NCBI GenBank assembly: GCA_902794835.1
Contig: CADBIO010000002.1
Location: 1-48,060, forward strand
Length of the DNA stretch: 48,060 bases
From: an uncultured Erysipelotrichaceae bacterium
GTDB taxonomy: Bacteria > Bacillota_I > Bacilli_A > RFN20 > CAG-826
Direction: 5' to 3'
The notes beneath the pieces are model-generated. The model worked only from the letters and a program-made list of their open reading frames with translations, was not told the DNA's origin and searched no databases. Below, piece after piece: positions 1 through 8,188 of this stretch. A program made the position numbers and the translations under genes. Every line of letters begins with the position of its first letter. The first letter of the stretch is position 1.

Positions 1-483
1 GATTATGAACGCTATGATACCCAGGCTCTCATGATCCAAAAAGACAAATATCCAGATGTTTCTTACTACATCGTCGATAACATGGTTCCTGAGAAATTGG
101 GACACGTCATGGTCTATTATCGTCGTTGGGAAGGTGAAACCGATCAGCCAATCGTCACCTACACTCTCCGTCACCACAAGACCTTTAATGGTGGCAAAGA
201 ACTTGACTATGAGAAGACCAAGAAGGTCGTTCGTGAGGATATGAACAAGGTTGGTGCAACCATCGATACCACACAAGGCAAAGATGGCGAAATTTATGAA
301 TTCCAAACCTATTATTTCCCACACGTCTATTCTGAAGACTACGCCGCTGGTTGGTATGACAAGGTCGAAGCTATGCAGGGCAAGAACAACACCTACTATG
401 CAGGTGAAATCATGTCCTTCGGCGATATGGATGAAACCGTTGAATACAGTCACGATCTCATCGAAAGATTCTTCGCTGATTAA
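1..483 (+). CDS. FAD-dependent oxidoreductase, C-terminal part (gene runs off the window)
   Basis: The reading frame is open from base 1, so the gene begins upstream and only about 160 C-terminal residues are visible. The end of the protein has a short Tyr-Tyr-Ala-Gly-Glu stretch, a Gly-Asp-Met-(Asp)-Glu segment and a closing helix. This resembles the C-terminal FAD-contacting strand and helix of amine-oxidase-like flavoproteins, where AGE is followed by a glycine-rich turn. The Rossmann part is not visible, so the family call rests on this tail and on the two flavin/iron-sulfur oxidoreductase genes that follow. A hairpin with a T-rich tail lies between it and the next gene. Function and substrate are unknown. 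Confidence 0.55.
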   Translation, partial: DYERYDTQALMIQKDKYPDVSYYIVDNMVPEKLGHVMVYYRRWEGETDQPIVTYTLRHHKTFNGGKELDYEKTKKVVREDMNKVGATIDTTQGKDGEIYEFQTYYFPHVYSEDYAAGWYDKVEAMQGKNNTYYAGEIMSFGDMDETVEYSHDLIERFFAD

Positions 484-521
484 GATTTTGTTCATTTAGA
501 ACAAATTCGTAGTTTATAATT

Positions 522-555
522 GGGACGCTTAGGGAAATCTAAACGTCCCTTTATT
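522..555 (+). terminator. Rho-independent terminator-like hairpin
   Basis: GGGACG pairs with CGTCCC (522-527 with 544-549), extended inward by TTAG/CTAA, and is followed by a T-rich run. It sits between the first oxidoreductase and the second, only about 20 bases before the next start, so it may attenuate rather than stop transcription. Confidence 0.6.
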
Positions 556-577
556 TCAATAACGAAAGGAAAATACG

Positions 578-2137
578 ATGGCAGAAAACATCAAGTTTTA
601 CAAAGACCATTACGATGTGATCATCATTGGCTGTTCGTTAGCTGGCATGAGCGCTGGCATGACTTTGGCCAAAGAAGGCAAATCCGTTTTGATCTTAGAA
701 CGTCACAATTTGCCAGGCGGGCTAGCAACCTCTTTTGTGCGTTCCGGACATGAGATGGAGGCCACCCTCCATGAAATGATGTCCATTGGCAAAGAGGAAG
801 AACGACTCCCTGTCGGTAAATATCTCGACGATATGAAAGTTGCGATCGACTGGCTCCGTGTCCCAGAAGCATTCCGACTCTATGTTCCAACCGACGACAT
901 TGACATTTTGATCCACGCAGGGATTGATTCCGATGGCGTATACGTTGCTGCTAAAGAAATCGAAGAAAAATATCCAGGCAATTTAGAGAAAGTGAACAAG
1001 CTTCTCCATCTTTGCAAAGAGGTCATGGAATCCACCAACTATCTTAATGACCACACCGCCTCAAAAATCGAGCTTCTTAAAAATCACAGCGGATTAGCCA
1101 AAACAGCGGGCTATTCTGCAAAAGAAGTAATGGACGCCTTTGAGATTCCAGAAAAAGTTCAAGCTGTTTTGTCGGCTTATTGGATTTATGTTGGCCAACC
1201 AGTTTCCAGTCTTCCGTTCACGATTTTCGCCTTCTTGTTGGGCGACTATCTGACCGGCGGGTCTTTTGTTGCTAAAAATTTCTCTCATGGCATGTCTGTC
1301 GCGATGGCGGAAAAATGCTTAGAACTCGGTTGCCAAATCGAATATCGCACCGAAGTCACCAAAATCCTTGTCAAAGACGGAAAGGCTTATGGCGTGAGAA
1401 CAGCGCATGGTGAAGAAATTCACGGCCATTACATCATCTCTGGCGTTTATCCTGATGCAGTTTTTGGCCATATGATTGAACCACAAAGCGAAGTTCCTGA
1501 GAAGGCTGTCAAACTCTATCACGGACGCAAAATCGGTGTCACGTGTTTCTCGGTTGTCTTACTTTTAGACCAAACCCCAGAGCAACTCGGCATCAAAGAT
1601 TATTCTATTTTCTCTGGAACCTCCCATTTCGATACCGATGCCTATTGGGCGCAAGGAAGCAAACTCGGTGGCTGGGATTATCTCACCACGATTTGCTTAA
1701 ATTATGCCAACCCAGAACAAATCCCAGAGGGAATGACATCTTTATCGATCACCAATCTGCCACTTCCTGTCGCTTTTGAAGACGTGAAAGCGGACGATTA
1801 TTTTGCCATTAAACGCAAATACGGCAAAGAAATGATCGAATCTATCTCCAAGCTTCTTGGCGTGAACTTGTTAGATCATGTCGTGGAAGTGGAAATTGAA
1901 TCCCCAGCCACGATCTCGCATTATTCCGGCCAATACTTGGGTGGCATTTATGGCTATCAACACAGCATGGACGATGCTATCGCAGCCCGTCTTGAGACTT
2001 ATGGTAAAGAACATTACATCCAGAATTTAACCTGGGCGTCTTCTGCCACATTGGCAGGCGATGGCATGGCTATCAATATCAAGAATGGCCGTATCGCCGC
2101 ACAAGTTGTTGATACTTGGGAAAAGGAGGGCAAATAA
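578..2137 (+). CDS. NAD(P)/FAD-dependent oxidoreductase, phytoene dehydrogenase/CrtI-like (COG1233 type)
   Basis: A 519-residue flavoprotein. Residues 13-48 form the N-terminal dinucleotide-binding unit: a hydrophobic strand, GCSLAG (18-23), helix, then LILE with Glu41 and a PGG turn. The usual GxGxxG is altered, with Ser at the second Gly position. The C-terminus has the family's second FAD motif, a GDGM segment followed by NGRIAAQ near residues 490-506. CrtI-type proteins desaturate, isomerise or saturate C-C bonds. No carotenoid genes are visible, so the substrate is unknown. An AAAGGA sequence precedes the ATG. The gene ends one base before the ATG of the flavin/2Fe-2S reductase, which suggests the two are co-transcribed and may exchange electrons (inference). 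Confidence 0.85.
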   Translation: MAENIKFYKDHYDVIIIGCSLAGMSAGMTLAKEGKSVLILERHNLPGGLATSFVRSGHEMEATLHEMMSIGKEEERLPVGKYLDDMKVAIDWLRVPEAFRLYVPTDDIDILIHAGIDSDGVYVAAKEIEEKYPGNLEKVNKLLHLCKEVMESTNYLNDHTASKIELLKNHSGLAKTAGYSAKEVMDAFEIPEKVQAVLSAYWIYVGQPVSSLPFTIFAFLLGDYLTGGSFVAKNFSHGMSVAMAEKCLELGCQIEYRTEVTKILVKDGKAYGVRTAHGEEIHGHYIISGVYPDAVFGHMIEPQSEVPEKAVKLYHGRKIGVTCFSVVLLLDQTPEQLGIKDYSIFSGTSHFDTDAYWAQGSKLGGWDYLTTICLNYANPEQIPEGMTSLSITNLPLPVAFEDVKADDYFAIKRKYGKEMIESISKLLGVNLLDHVVEVEIESPATISHYSGQYLGGIYGYQHSMDDAIAARLETYGKEHYIQNLTWASSATLAGDGMAINIKNGRIAAQVVDTWEKEGK

Positions 2138-2138
2138 G

Positions 2139-3362
2139 ATGAAAAAATTGAAGATTAAAGGTTTCTTTAAAGACATTACGGGCTCGATGAGAGTTTCTAA
2201 ACGCCGTAATGCTAGCATCAAAAATGCCTCTCCAGTCAACGACTACAAGGACCCAATCAAAGAACTTGCGTTGGAGCTTCACCCGGTCGTGACCCATGTT
2301 ATCGTAAAGAAGGTGGAAGACGTTTCTCCTACCGCCAGAAAATTTACTTTCGTAGCTATCGATGGCGACAAACTTCCTCCTTTTGAGGCGGGACAATACG
2401 TTTCATTGGATTTAGAAATTGACGGCAAGAAAGCCTATCGTCCATATTCAATCTCTTCTGCCCCATTCCAAGCCAGAAGCGGAGAAGAGCCATTCTTTGA
2501 AATCACCGTTCGTAATGGCAGACCGGGACAAGGTTATGTTTCCAGCTACATTTATGCCAACCTGAAAGAAGGCATGAAATTAGAAGCCCATCTCCCTTAT
2601 GGACAATTCCACATCGAGCCATTGCGTGATAGCAAAAACATCGTCGCCTTGGCTGGTGGCAGTGGTATTACGCCATTCTATTCCATGGCGCAAGAGATTG
2701 CCCACGGCACCTTGGATGTTGACCTGACAATCCTTTATGGTTCCGTTTCCCACGATGACATTATCTTGGAAAAACAAATCCAAGCCATCCATTGCCCACG
2801 CGTGAAATTTATCAACGTTATCTCTGGTGAAGGCGCCAAACTCCTCCCAGGTGATGAAAAGGGCTTTATTTCTCGCGACATCATCAAAAAATATTCCGTG
2901 GATCAGGATCCGTCCAATGGCAAAACCACCTATTTCGTGTGCGGACCTCTTCCGATGTATCTCTTCATCAACAAAGAGCTTGAGGCATTGAAAGTCCCAT
3001 ATCGCCGCATTCGCATGGAAGTGTTTGGCTCAACGCCAGATGTGACCAAAAACGAAGGCTACCCAGCAGGAAAAGAAAAAGAAGTCTACAAGATTACCGT
3101 TAAACGCGGCATTCATGAAGACATTATCGACGCCAAGGGATCAGAAACCATCCAAAACGCGATGGAACGCGCGGGAATTCCCCACGAGACCCGTTGCCGT
3201 TCTGGTGCCTGTGGTTGGTGCCGTACTAAAGTCGAGAAAGGCGAATTCTTCGTTCCTTCTGTCGGCGATGGCAGGCGCGCTGCTGATAAGGAATATGGCT
3301 ATGTCCATGCTTGTGCAACCTATCCTCTTTCGGATATGGTGATCAAGATTGAGATTGAATAA
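2139..3362 (+). CDS. Ferredoxin-NAD(P)H reductase-type protein with C-terminal 2Fe-2S ferredoxin domain
   Basis: A 407-residue protein. I place the start at the ATG at 2139, which follows a strong AAGGAGGG site; an in-frame upstream ATG at 2061 lies inside the preceding gene. Order of domains: a basic N-terminal extension, an FAD/FMN domain with RPYS at 101-104, an NAD(P) domain with GGSGITP at 173-179 and a VCGPLP segment, then a plant-type 2Fe-2S domain. The cluster ligands are Cys353, Cys358, Cys361 and Cys392. This order is that of phthalate dioxygenase reductase and HCP reductase families. It probably passes electrons from NAD(P)H through flavin and the cluster to a partner, plausibly one of the upstream flavoproteins (inference). 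A strong terminator follows. Confidence 0.9.
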   Translation: MKKLKIKGFFKDITGSMRVSKRRNASIKNASPVNDYKDPIKELALELHPVVTHVIVKKVEDVSPTARKFTFVAIDGDKLPPFEAGQYVSLDLEIDGKKAYRPYSISSAPFQARSGEEPFFEITVRNGRPGQGYVSSYIYANLKEGMKLEAHLPYGQFHIEPLRDSKNIVALAGGSGITPFYSMAQEIAHGTLDVDLTILYGSVSHDDIILEKQIQAIHCPRVKFINVISGEGAKLLPGDEKGFISRDIIKKYSVDQDPSNGKTTYFVCGPLPMYLFINKELEALKVPYRRIRMEVFGSTPDVTKNEGYPAGKEKEVYKITVKRGIHEDIIDAKGSETIQNAMERAGIPHETRCRSGACGWCRTKVEKGEFFVPSVGDGRRAADKEYGYVHACATYPLSDMVIKIEIE

Positions 3363-3373
3363 CCAACTTTCTT

Positions 3374-3401
3374 AAAAGGCGTCCTTCGGGACGTCTTTTT
3401 T
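3374..3401 (+). terminator. Rho-independent terminator of the redox cluster
   Basis: AAGGCGTCC pairs with GGACGTCTT (one G-T pair) around a TTCG tetraloop, followed by a run of T. Confidence 0.9.
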
Positions 3402-3435
3402 CAATTCAAGGGATGCGTGTATCTGTTTTTTATTT

Positions 3436-4299
3436 TTATGCTTGAATTGGATGATCCCCGTCGTTGATATAGAGGATACCAAGAACGTTTCGTCCTACAT
3501 AACAAGTAACAGTCGCCATCGGATTGGTATGATAGACTTTTTTAAAGCCAACTCCGTAAAGATAATCAGTTAATTCTTGGACTACCTCTTTTGGGATTGC
3601 TGATTCCGTGATGAAAACGACTTCATGATCGGGGTTATTGAATTCTTCTAACGTGGATTTGGCGTAATCCATCACCCATTTGCGGACAGGCCCTTTGAAC
3701 TTTTTATGGGACTCCAGCTTTCCTTCTTCATTCATCACAATCTGAGGGCGAATTTTCAAAAGATTGGCGCCGAAAGCAGCGACACTGGAGCACCTACCGC
3801 TTTTGTGAAGATAGTTCACGTTTTCAAAACAAAAAGTGGTGCATACTTTATGAGATCTTTCTTTCACGATATTTATCACTTCTTCAAAAGGAGTGCCTTT
3901 GTCTAGCAGACGTTTGGCATAAATGGCTAAGGTCGCTTCGCCTGTTGATAAGGAGCGTGTATCGATTATCGCTACTTTTCCTTGGAATTTTTTAGCTCCA
4001 TTTTCAGCGTGTTCATAGGTGCTGGAGATGCCCGAAGAAATCGAGAAATGTATGATTCGGTCATAGTCCTTAAGAAGGGCTTCAAAATAATTCTCATATT
4101 CTTTTGGGTTTAAGGCGGCGGTGCGAGCGACAGTACCCGTTAACTCCATAAATTCACAAATTTCCTTGGAAGTGACTTCGCCGTCGAATTTCATTTGGTC
4201 CCCGACCATAATCGGAAAAGGGATGAAATGGATGTCATATTCTTTCAACAATTCTTGATTCAAATCGATGGTGGATTCTGCACTGATTGCAATTCTCAT
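3436..4299 (-). CDS. DegV family fatty-acid-binding protein
   Basis: A 287-residue protein with the DegV/FakB pattern: an N-terminal strand ending in Ser-Thr-Ile-Asp, the (A)RTAALNP segment near residue 60, the SSGISSTY loop (about 108-115) and the late hydrophobic lid. Family members bind a fatty acid; FakB proteins present it to the FakA kinase for phospholipid synthesis. No fakA is visible here. The ATG follows an AGGAAGGA site and a good promoter at 4324-4352. The gene runs opposite to both neighbours, so it is a single-gene unit. Confidence 0.92.
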   Translation of the reverse strand: MRIAISAESTIDLNQELLKEYDIHFIPFPIMVGDQMKFDGEVTSKEICEFMELTGTVARTAALNPKEYENYFEALLKDYDRIIHFSISSGISSTYEHAENGAKKFQGKVAIIDTRSLSTGEATLAIYAKRLLDKGTPFEEVINIVKERSHKVCTTFCFENVNYLHKSGRCSSVAAFGANLLKIRPQIVMNEEGKLESHKKFKGPVRKWVMDYAKSTLEEFNNPDHEVVFITESAIPKEVVQELTDYLYGVGFKKVYHTNPMATVTCYVGRNVLGILYINDGDHPIQA

Positions 4300-4323
4300 A
4301 CGCTGACATTCCTTCCTGGCGAA

Positions 4324-4352
4324 ATTATGGGCTACAAAAACATCAAAGTCAA
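4324..4352 (-). promoter_or_regulatory. Sigma-A-type promoter for degV gene
   Basis: Read on the minus strand: -35 TTGACT (4347-4352), 17-base spacer, -10 CATAAT (4324-4329). The Shine-Dalgarno site and ATG follow. Confidence 0.7.
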
Positions 4353-4441
4353 ACCTTAAATATCAAGATTTCATCGATAGTTTTTATAACTTCAAGAACT
4401 CGTTATGAAGACGAGGAACGAAATCTTTTTTTGCAAATTAA

Positions 4442-4470
4442 TTGAATGTCCAGGCCTTATGCTTTTTAAT
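4442..4470 (+). promoter_or_regulatory. Sigma-A-type promoter for the ABC exporter gene
   Basis: -35 TTGAAT (4442-4447), 17-base spacer, -10 TTTAAT (4465-4470). It lies about 75 bases before the ATG at 4546, with a palindrome in between. Confidence 0.5.
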
Positions 4471-4491
4471 TTACAAGTCCAAATATTTTAT

Positions 4492-4510
4492 TTTCCCAAA
4501 AATTGGGAAA
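4492..4510 (+). promoter_or_regulatory. Palindrome in the leader of the ABC exporter gene
   Basis: TTTCCCAA and TTGGGAAA form perfect 8-base arms around AAA. It sits downstream of the promoter and upstream of the start, as expected for an operator or a small leader hairpin. No regulator gene is adjacent, so the role is unknown. Confidence 0.4.
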
Positions 4511-4545
4511 TAAAAATAAGCGGAATCAAAAAAGAGGATAAAGGG

Positions 4546-7347
4546 ATGCTGAAACTAGACCACATTACGAAAATTTATCGCACCAAGGATATGCAGGTCG
4601 ATGCATTAAATGATGTTTCCCTTGCTTTCCGCAAAAATGAATTTGTTGCTATTTTGGGTCCTTCTGGATGTGGAAAGACGACGACTTTGAACATCGTTGG
4701 TGGGTTGGATCATTACACCCACGGCGATTTGGTGATCGATGGCGTTTCCACCAAAGATTTCAAAGATCATGATTGGGATGTTTATCGAAATCATAGGGTT
4801 GGATTTGTTTTTCAATCCTATAACTTAATTCCTCACGAAAATATTCAAGAAAACGTCGAATTAGCCCTAACGATTGCAGGTCTTAGCAAAGAAGAACGTT
4901 CCAAAATGGCGAGAGAGGCTTTAGATCGCGTCGGTTTGGCGGGAATGTATGGGAAAAAGCCAAACGAACTTTCTGGTGGTCAATGCCAAAGAGTCGCCAT
5001 CGCCAGAGCTTTGGTAAACAAGCCAGACATCCTTTTGGCAGACGAGCCGACTGGCGCCTTAGATTCTGTCACCTCGGTTCAAATCATGGATCTCATCAAA
5101 GAGATTTCTCAAGAAAAACTGGTCATTATGGTCACCCATAACCCAGACTTGGCCGAGAAGTACGCAAACCGCATCATTAACCTGTTAGATGGCAAAGTGG
5201 TGGGGGACACCAACCCCTATTCTTTTGAAGAGGAGGCCAAAGAGCGTGATGCCGTGACATCAAAATCTGAAGAGCAACTTGCCAAAGAACGGGCAAAGAT
5301 GTCCTGGTGGACCGCATTCAAACTCTCCGCTAAAAACTTGCTTTCCAAGGCCAAACGGACCTCTTTGATTGTTGTCGCCTCTTCTATTGGCATCGTTGGT
5401 GTTTCGGCCGTTCTTGCTGTTTCCCAAGGCGTGACTGGCTATATTGGAGGAATGCAGGATGATATGTTGTCGGGTTATCCGGTGACAGTTGCCGAATCTG
5501 CCTACGATTTGAGTTCGATTCTTTCGGGGACGAATTCTATGGAACAAGTCAATGCCGTCGCTCATTCCTGGAGGGACGGAAAGATCGACGTTCAATTCGT
5601 CACCGAAACTTTGGTGAACGTTTCTGACAGCATGAGTTCGGCTGCCTTGAAAAATGAAATTACGCAAGACTACATTCAATTCGTTGATGACATGCCCAAA
5701 AATTATTACGCCGCACTAGGAAAAGAATATGGCATCAACTTGAAAAACAATCTCTATACTCATTCGGACATTCACTTGAAAGATTACACCGAAGAACAAT
5801 TGAGGACCCAAAAATATTCCATCACCGCGATTACCTCCATCTGCAGCACCATTTTGGAGAACATCAACGATGGAGATTACTCGGCTTATTCTGCGATGGT
5901 GGATCAATATACCGACGCCATCAACCAATGTTTGCCAGAAAAAGAATACGTTCTTTCCCAATATGATGTGGTTTCTGGCAAATATGCCGAAGGTGAAAAC
6001 GAGATGATGATTGTCTTAAACCATCGGAACCAATTGACGGAATTTGTCCTTACTTTACTTGGATATTATGGCCAAGATGAATTCGCGAACGCGATTTATT
6101 ATTACTCTGACCAAAAAGAAAAAATGGATATGGATCTTTGGGAAAAGCAACAATCTTTCACCATTGATCAATTAGTAGGAAAAGAATACACGTATTACCC
6201 CAATAATTCCTTATACACTTATAACAGCAGCTATGATGCAGGCTCAACCACCAACCCTTTGGCGTGGCAGGCATATGATTATGCGTTCGTTGATGATGGT
6301 TCTTTAACCAATGGAGAAAATATGAAGGTCGTAGGAATTCTTGCCCCAAAAGAAGAGGTTTCCTATGGTTGCATGGATTCGGGTCTGTATTTTACCAAAG
6401 CCTTTGCTGAGCACTACCTTGAGCAAAACATGGAATCGGAAGTCACGAAATTCATCAGAGCTTATTGTGAAACCAATCCGGATGCTGATGGATTTACTTC
6501 CGCGGTCATCAATTTCTCCAATCACAAATTTATCTCCGGAATCGGTTTCATTTATGATGTCAACTTCCCAGACGGAATCGGATCTTCCAGCATCCAAACA
6601 TTTGAAGGCGCTGGCTTAATTGGCGAACAAAACGCCTTATCTGGCATCATGAGTTTAATTGGCGGTGGTGGATCAGGCGGTTCTTCCTCAAGCATCCTTC
6701 TACAGAAGATGGCATTATGCACCCTTAGAGATGTCGGTGGGAATTCTCTTCCAGGAACGATTAAGATCTATCCGAAGAGTTTTGCGGATAAATATTTGGT
6801 CACCGATTATTTAGATCGTTGGCAAAGCGAAGAAACCATTACTTTGTCGACGGGAACGGTTTTGACTCCCGACCAACGTAACGACATCAAATATACAGAC
6901 AATCTTGCCATCATCATCGCATTGATTAATGGGGTTATTAATATTGTCACGATCGCCTTGGTTGCATTCACCTCCCTTTCTTTGATTGTTTCCACCGTTA
7001 TGATCGGAATTATCACTTATGTGTCTGTTATGGAACGTGTCAAAGAGATCGGCGTCATTCGTTCTCTGGGTGGAAGAAAGAGGGACGTGTCTCATCTATT
7101 TAACGCAGAGACTTTAATCATCGGATCCCTATCTGGGGTGTTTGGATTAATTGTCACTTATTTATTTGAAATCATTTTGAACGCCACCATAGGGGTTTAT
7201 TATGGCATTGGCATGATTGCCAATCTCAGTTGGTGGACTGCCGTTGTAATTCTTGCGTTAAGCGTTGCCTTAACAATGATTGCCGGCATCATTCCGGCCA
7301 GAGCCGCGGCTAGACAAGACCCTGTTGTAGCGTTACGGACTGAATAA
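4546..7347 (+). CDS. Fused ABC transporter ATP-binding/FtsX-like permease protein (MacB-like type)
   Basis: A 933-residue protein started at the ATG at 4546, after a purine-rich site; an earlier in-frame ATG at 4405 lacks support. Residues 1-230 are an ATPase: Walker A GPSGCGKTT (38-46), signature LSGGQ (142-146), Walker B ILLADEP (162-168) and an H-loop THNP. A linker leads to one membrane segment (about 270-300), an extracellular region of roughly 500 residues rich in Tyr, Ser and Asp, and a C-terminal FtsX block of three membrane segments containing the VMERVKEIG motif. MacB-type exporters act by mechanotransmission on peptides, lipids or lipoproteins. The very large ectodomain is unusual; substrate is unknown. 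A two-component system is not adjacent. Confidence 0.9.
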   Translation: MLKLDHITKIYRTKDMQVDALNDVSLAFRKNEFVAILGPSGCGKTTTLNIVGGLDHYTHGDLVIDGVSTKDFKDHDWDVYRNHRVGFVFQSYNLIPHENIQENVELALTIAGLSKEERSKMAREALDRVGLAGMYGKKPNELSGGQCQRVAIARALVNKPDILLADEPTGALDSVTSVQIMDLIKEISQEKLVIMVTHNPDLAEKYANRIINLLDGKVVGDTNPYSFEEEAKERDAVTSKSEEQLAKERAKMSWWTAFKLSAKNLLSKAKRTSLIVVASSIGIVGVSAVLAVSQGVTGYIGGMQDDMLSGYPVTVAESAYDLSSILSGTNSMEQVNAVAHSWRDGKIDVQFVTETLVNVSDSMSSAALKNEITQDYIQFVDDMPKNYYAALGKEYGINLKNNLYTHSDIHLKDYTEEQLRTQKYSITAITSICSTILENINDGDYSAYSAMVDQYTDAINQCLPEKEYVLSQYDVVSGKYAEGENEMMIVLNHRNQLTEFVLTLLGYYGQDEFANAIYYYSDQKEKMDMDLWEKQQSFTIDQLVGKEYTYYPNNSLYTYNSSYDAGSTTNPLAWQAYDYAFVDDGSLTNGENMKVVGILAPKEEVSYGCMDSGLYFTKAFAEHYLEQNMESEVTKFIRAYCETNPDADGFTSAVINFSNHKFISGIGFIYDVNFPDGIGSSSIQTFEGAGLIGEQNALSGIMSLIGGGGSGGSSSSILLQKMALCTLRDVGGNSLPGTIKIYPKSFADKYLVTDYLDRWQSEETITLSTGTVLTPDQRNDIKYTDNLAIIIALINGVINIVTIALVAFTSLSLIVSTVMIGIITYVSVMERVKEIGVIRSLGGRKRDVSHLFNAETLIIGSLSGVFGLIVTYLFEIILNATIGVYYGIGMIANLSWWTAVVILALSVALTMIAGIIPARAAARQDPVVALRTE

Positions 7348-7365
7348 AATAAAAATGATCGTTTC

Positions 7366-7390
7366 AAAGGCGCCTTATCGCGCCTTTTTT
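7366..7390 (+). terminator. Rho-independent terminator of the ABC exporter gene
   Basis: AAAGGCGC (7366-7373) pairs with GCGCCTTT (7380-7387) around a six-base loop, then T residues. Confidence 0.9.
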
Positions 7391-7403
7391 CATTACGAGA
7401 AAG

Positions 7404-7429
7404 AAAAAAGATGCCATTACGACATCTTT
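7404..7429 (-). terminator. Rho-independent terminator of the small RNA
   Basis: Minus strand: AAAGATGTC pairs with GGCATCTTT (nine pairs, one G-T) around GTAAT, followed by six T. It also stops read-through from the DJ-1 gene. Confidence 0.85.
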
Positions 7430-7553
7430 CGGAAATCAAGGTTTTCCTAGCCCCGTTTAACAAACGCGACGAGGCGAGGACTATATAGGCATATGGCGGA
7501 TCCTAAACTAACCCAACTATCCTTACGGTAGTAAGACCCACTTCTGTTCCTGT
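7404..7553 (-). ncRNA. Putative independent small RNA of about 150 nt
   Basis: On the minus strand a consensus promoter (-35 at 7582-7587, -10 at 7560-7565) points to a start near 7553, and a strong terminator ends at 7404. No credible reading frame lies between. The predicted RNA has several local hairpins: CUUAC/GUAAG, AGGAU/GUCCU, CGUUU/AAACG and GGAAA/UUUCC. GGAA near the 5' end can also pair with UUCC near the 3' end, which would close the molecule. It does not show tmRNA, SRP, RNase P or T-box signature sequences that I recognise. A 6S-like RNA is one possibility and cannot be settled here. It lies just past the DJ-1 gene, which has no terminator of its own. Confidence 0.55.
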
Positions 7554-7559
7554 GCAAAT

Positions 7560-7587
7560 ATTATAATCATTTTTTAATTGAATGCAA
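7560..7587 (-). promoter_or_regulatory. Promoter of the small RNA
   Basis: Minus strand: -35 TTGCAT (7582-7587), 16-base spacer, -10 TATAAT (7560-7565). It starts right after the stop codon of the DJ-1 gene. Confidence 0.65.
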
Positions 7588-7607
7588 GCGGTTTCATCAA
7601 AGTCAAT

Positions 7608-8168
7608 TTATCGCGGGTATTTTGCTCCTCTCGTTCCCGGATAAATCGTTTTGAGTCCTTCCTCCCCTAGAAGGTTTCTTACGATCGCTTCGGCAAACTC
7701 GATCGTGTAATACATTGAATGTCCTGTAATGATGTTTCCATCTACGACCGCCCCCGTTTCCAAATAAGTCCCTTTTCCGCATTGGAAGCCGGGGAAACAG
7801 GTGTATTTCTTGCCATCTAAATAACCTAATTCCCCTAAAATTGAAGGACCAGCACAAATGGCAAAAATCTTTTTCCCCTCGTTATGGAATTTTTTGATGG
7901 CTTCCATAGCGAGGCTTGATTTCTTGATGTTTTCCACTCCTAATTTACCACCAGGAATCACCAAAAAATCATAAGACCCAAAATCTGGCATATCTCCTAA
8001 AAGGCCCTGAGAGATCATTTCCAATCCCATAGAGGAAATGACATTCAAATGATCTGAAATGGAGAGGTACGTGACATCAATTTCATGGGTTCTTGTCAAA
8101 ATATCATGGGTGCCGATGGCTTCGGTTTCTTCGAACCCATCTGCCAATAACATTAATCCTTTGATCAT
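7608..8168 (-). CDS. DJ-1/PfpI family protein
   Basis: A 186-residue single-domain protein of the DJ-1/ThiJ/PfpI family. The Gly-Phe-Glu-Glu motif (11-14) supplies the conserved glutamate near the active site. The nucleophile elbow AICAG carries Cys105, the reactive cysteine of the family. IPGG (71-74) is the conserved turn. Members act in glyoxal or oxidative stress defence or as small-molecule amidases; the precise activity cannot be told. The ATG follows AAGGGAGA. It lies 20 bases after the stop of the secreted nuclease gene on the same strand, so the two may share a transcript. Confidence 0.92.
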   Translation of the reverse strand: MIKGLMLLADGFEETEAIGTHDILTRTHEIDVTYLSISDHLNVISSMGLEMISQGLLGDMPDFGSYDFLVIPGGKLGVENIKKSSLAMEAIKKFHNEGKKIFAICAGPSILGELGYLDGKKYTCFPGFQCGKGTYLETGAVVDGNIITGHSMYYTIEFAEAIVRNLLGEEGLKTIYPGTRGAKYPR

Positions 8169-8188
8169 GTTTTCTCCCTTTTGAAAAG

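Noticed and set aside
7391-7600. Riboswitch or T-box for a neighbouring gene
   Set aside because: The promoter and terminator put the transcript on the minus strand, ending against a convergent gene, so no coding gene follows.
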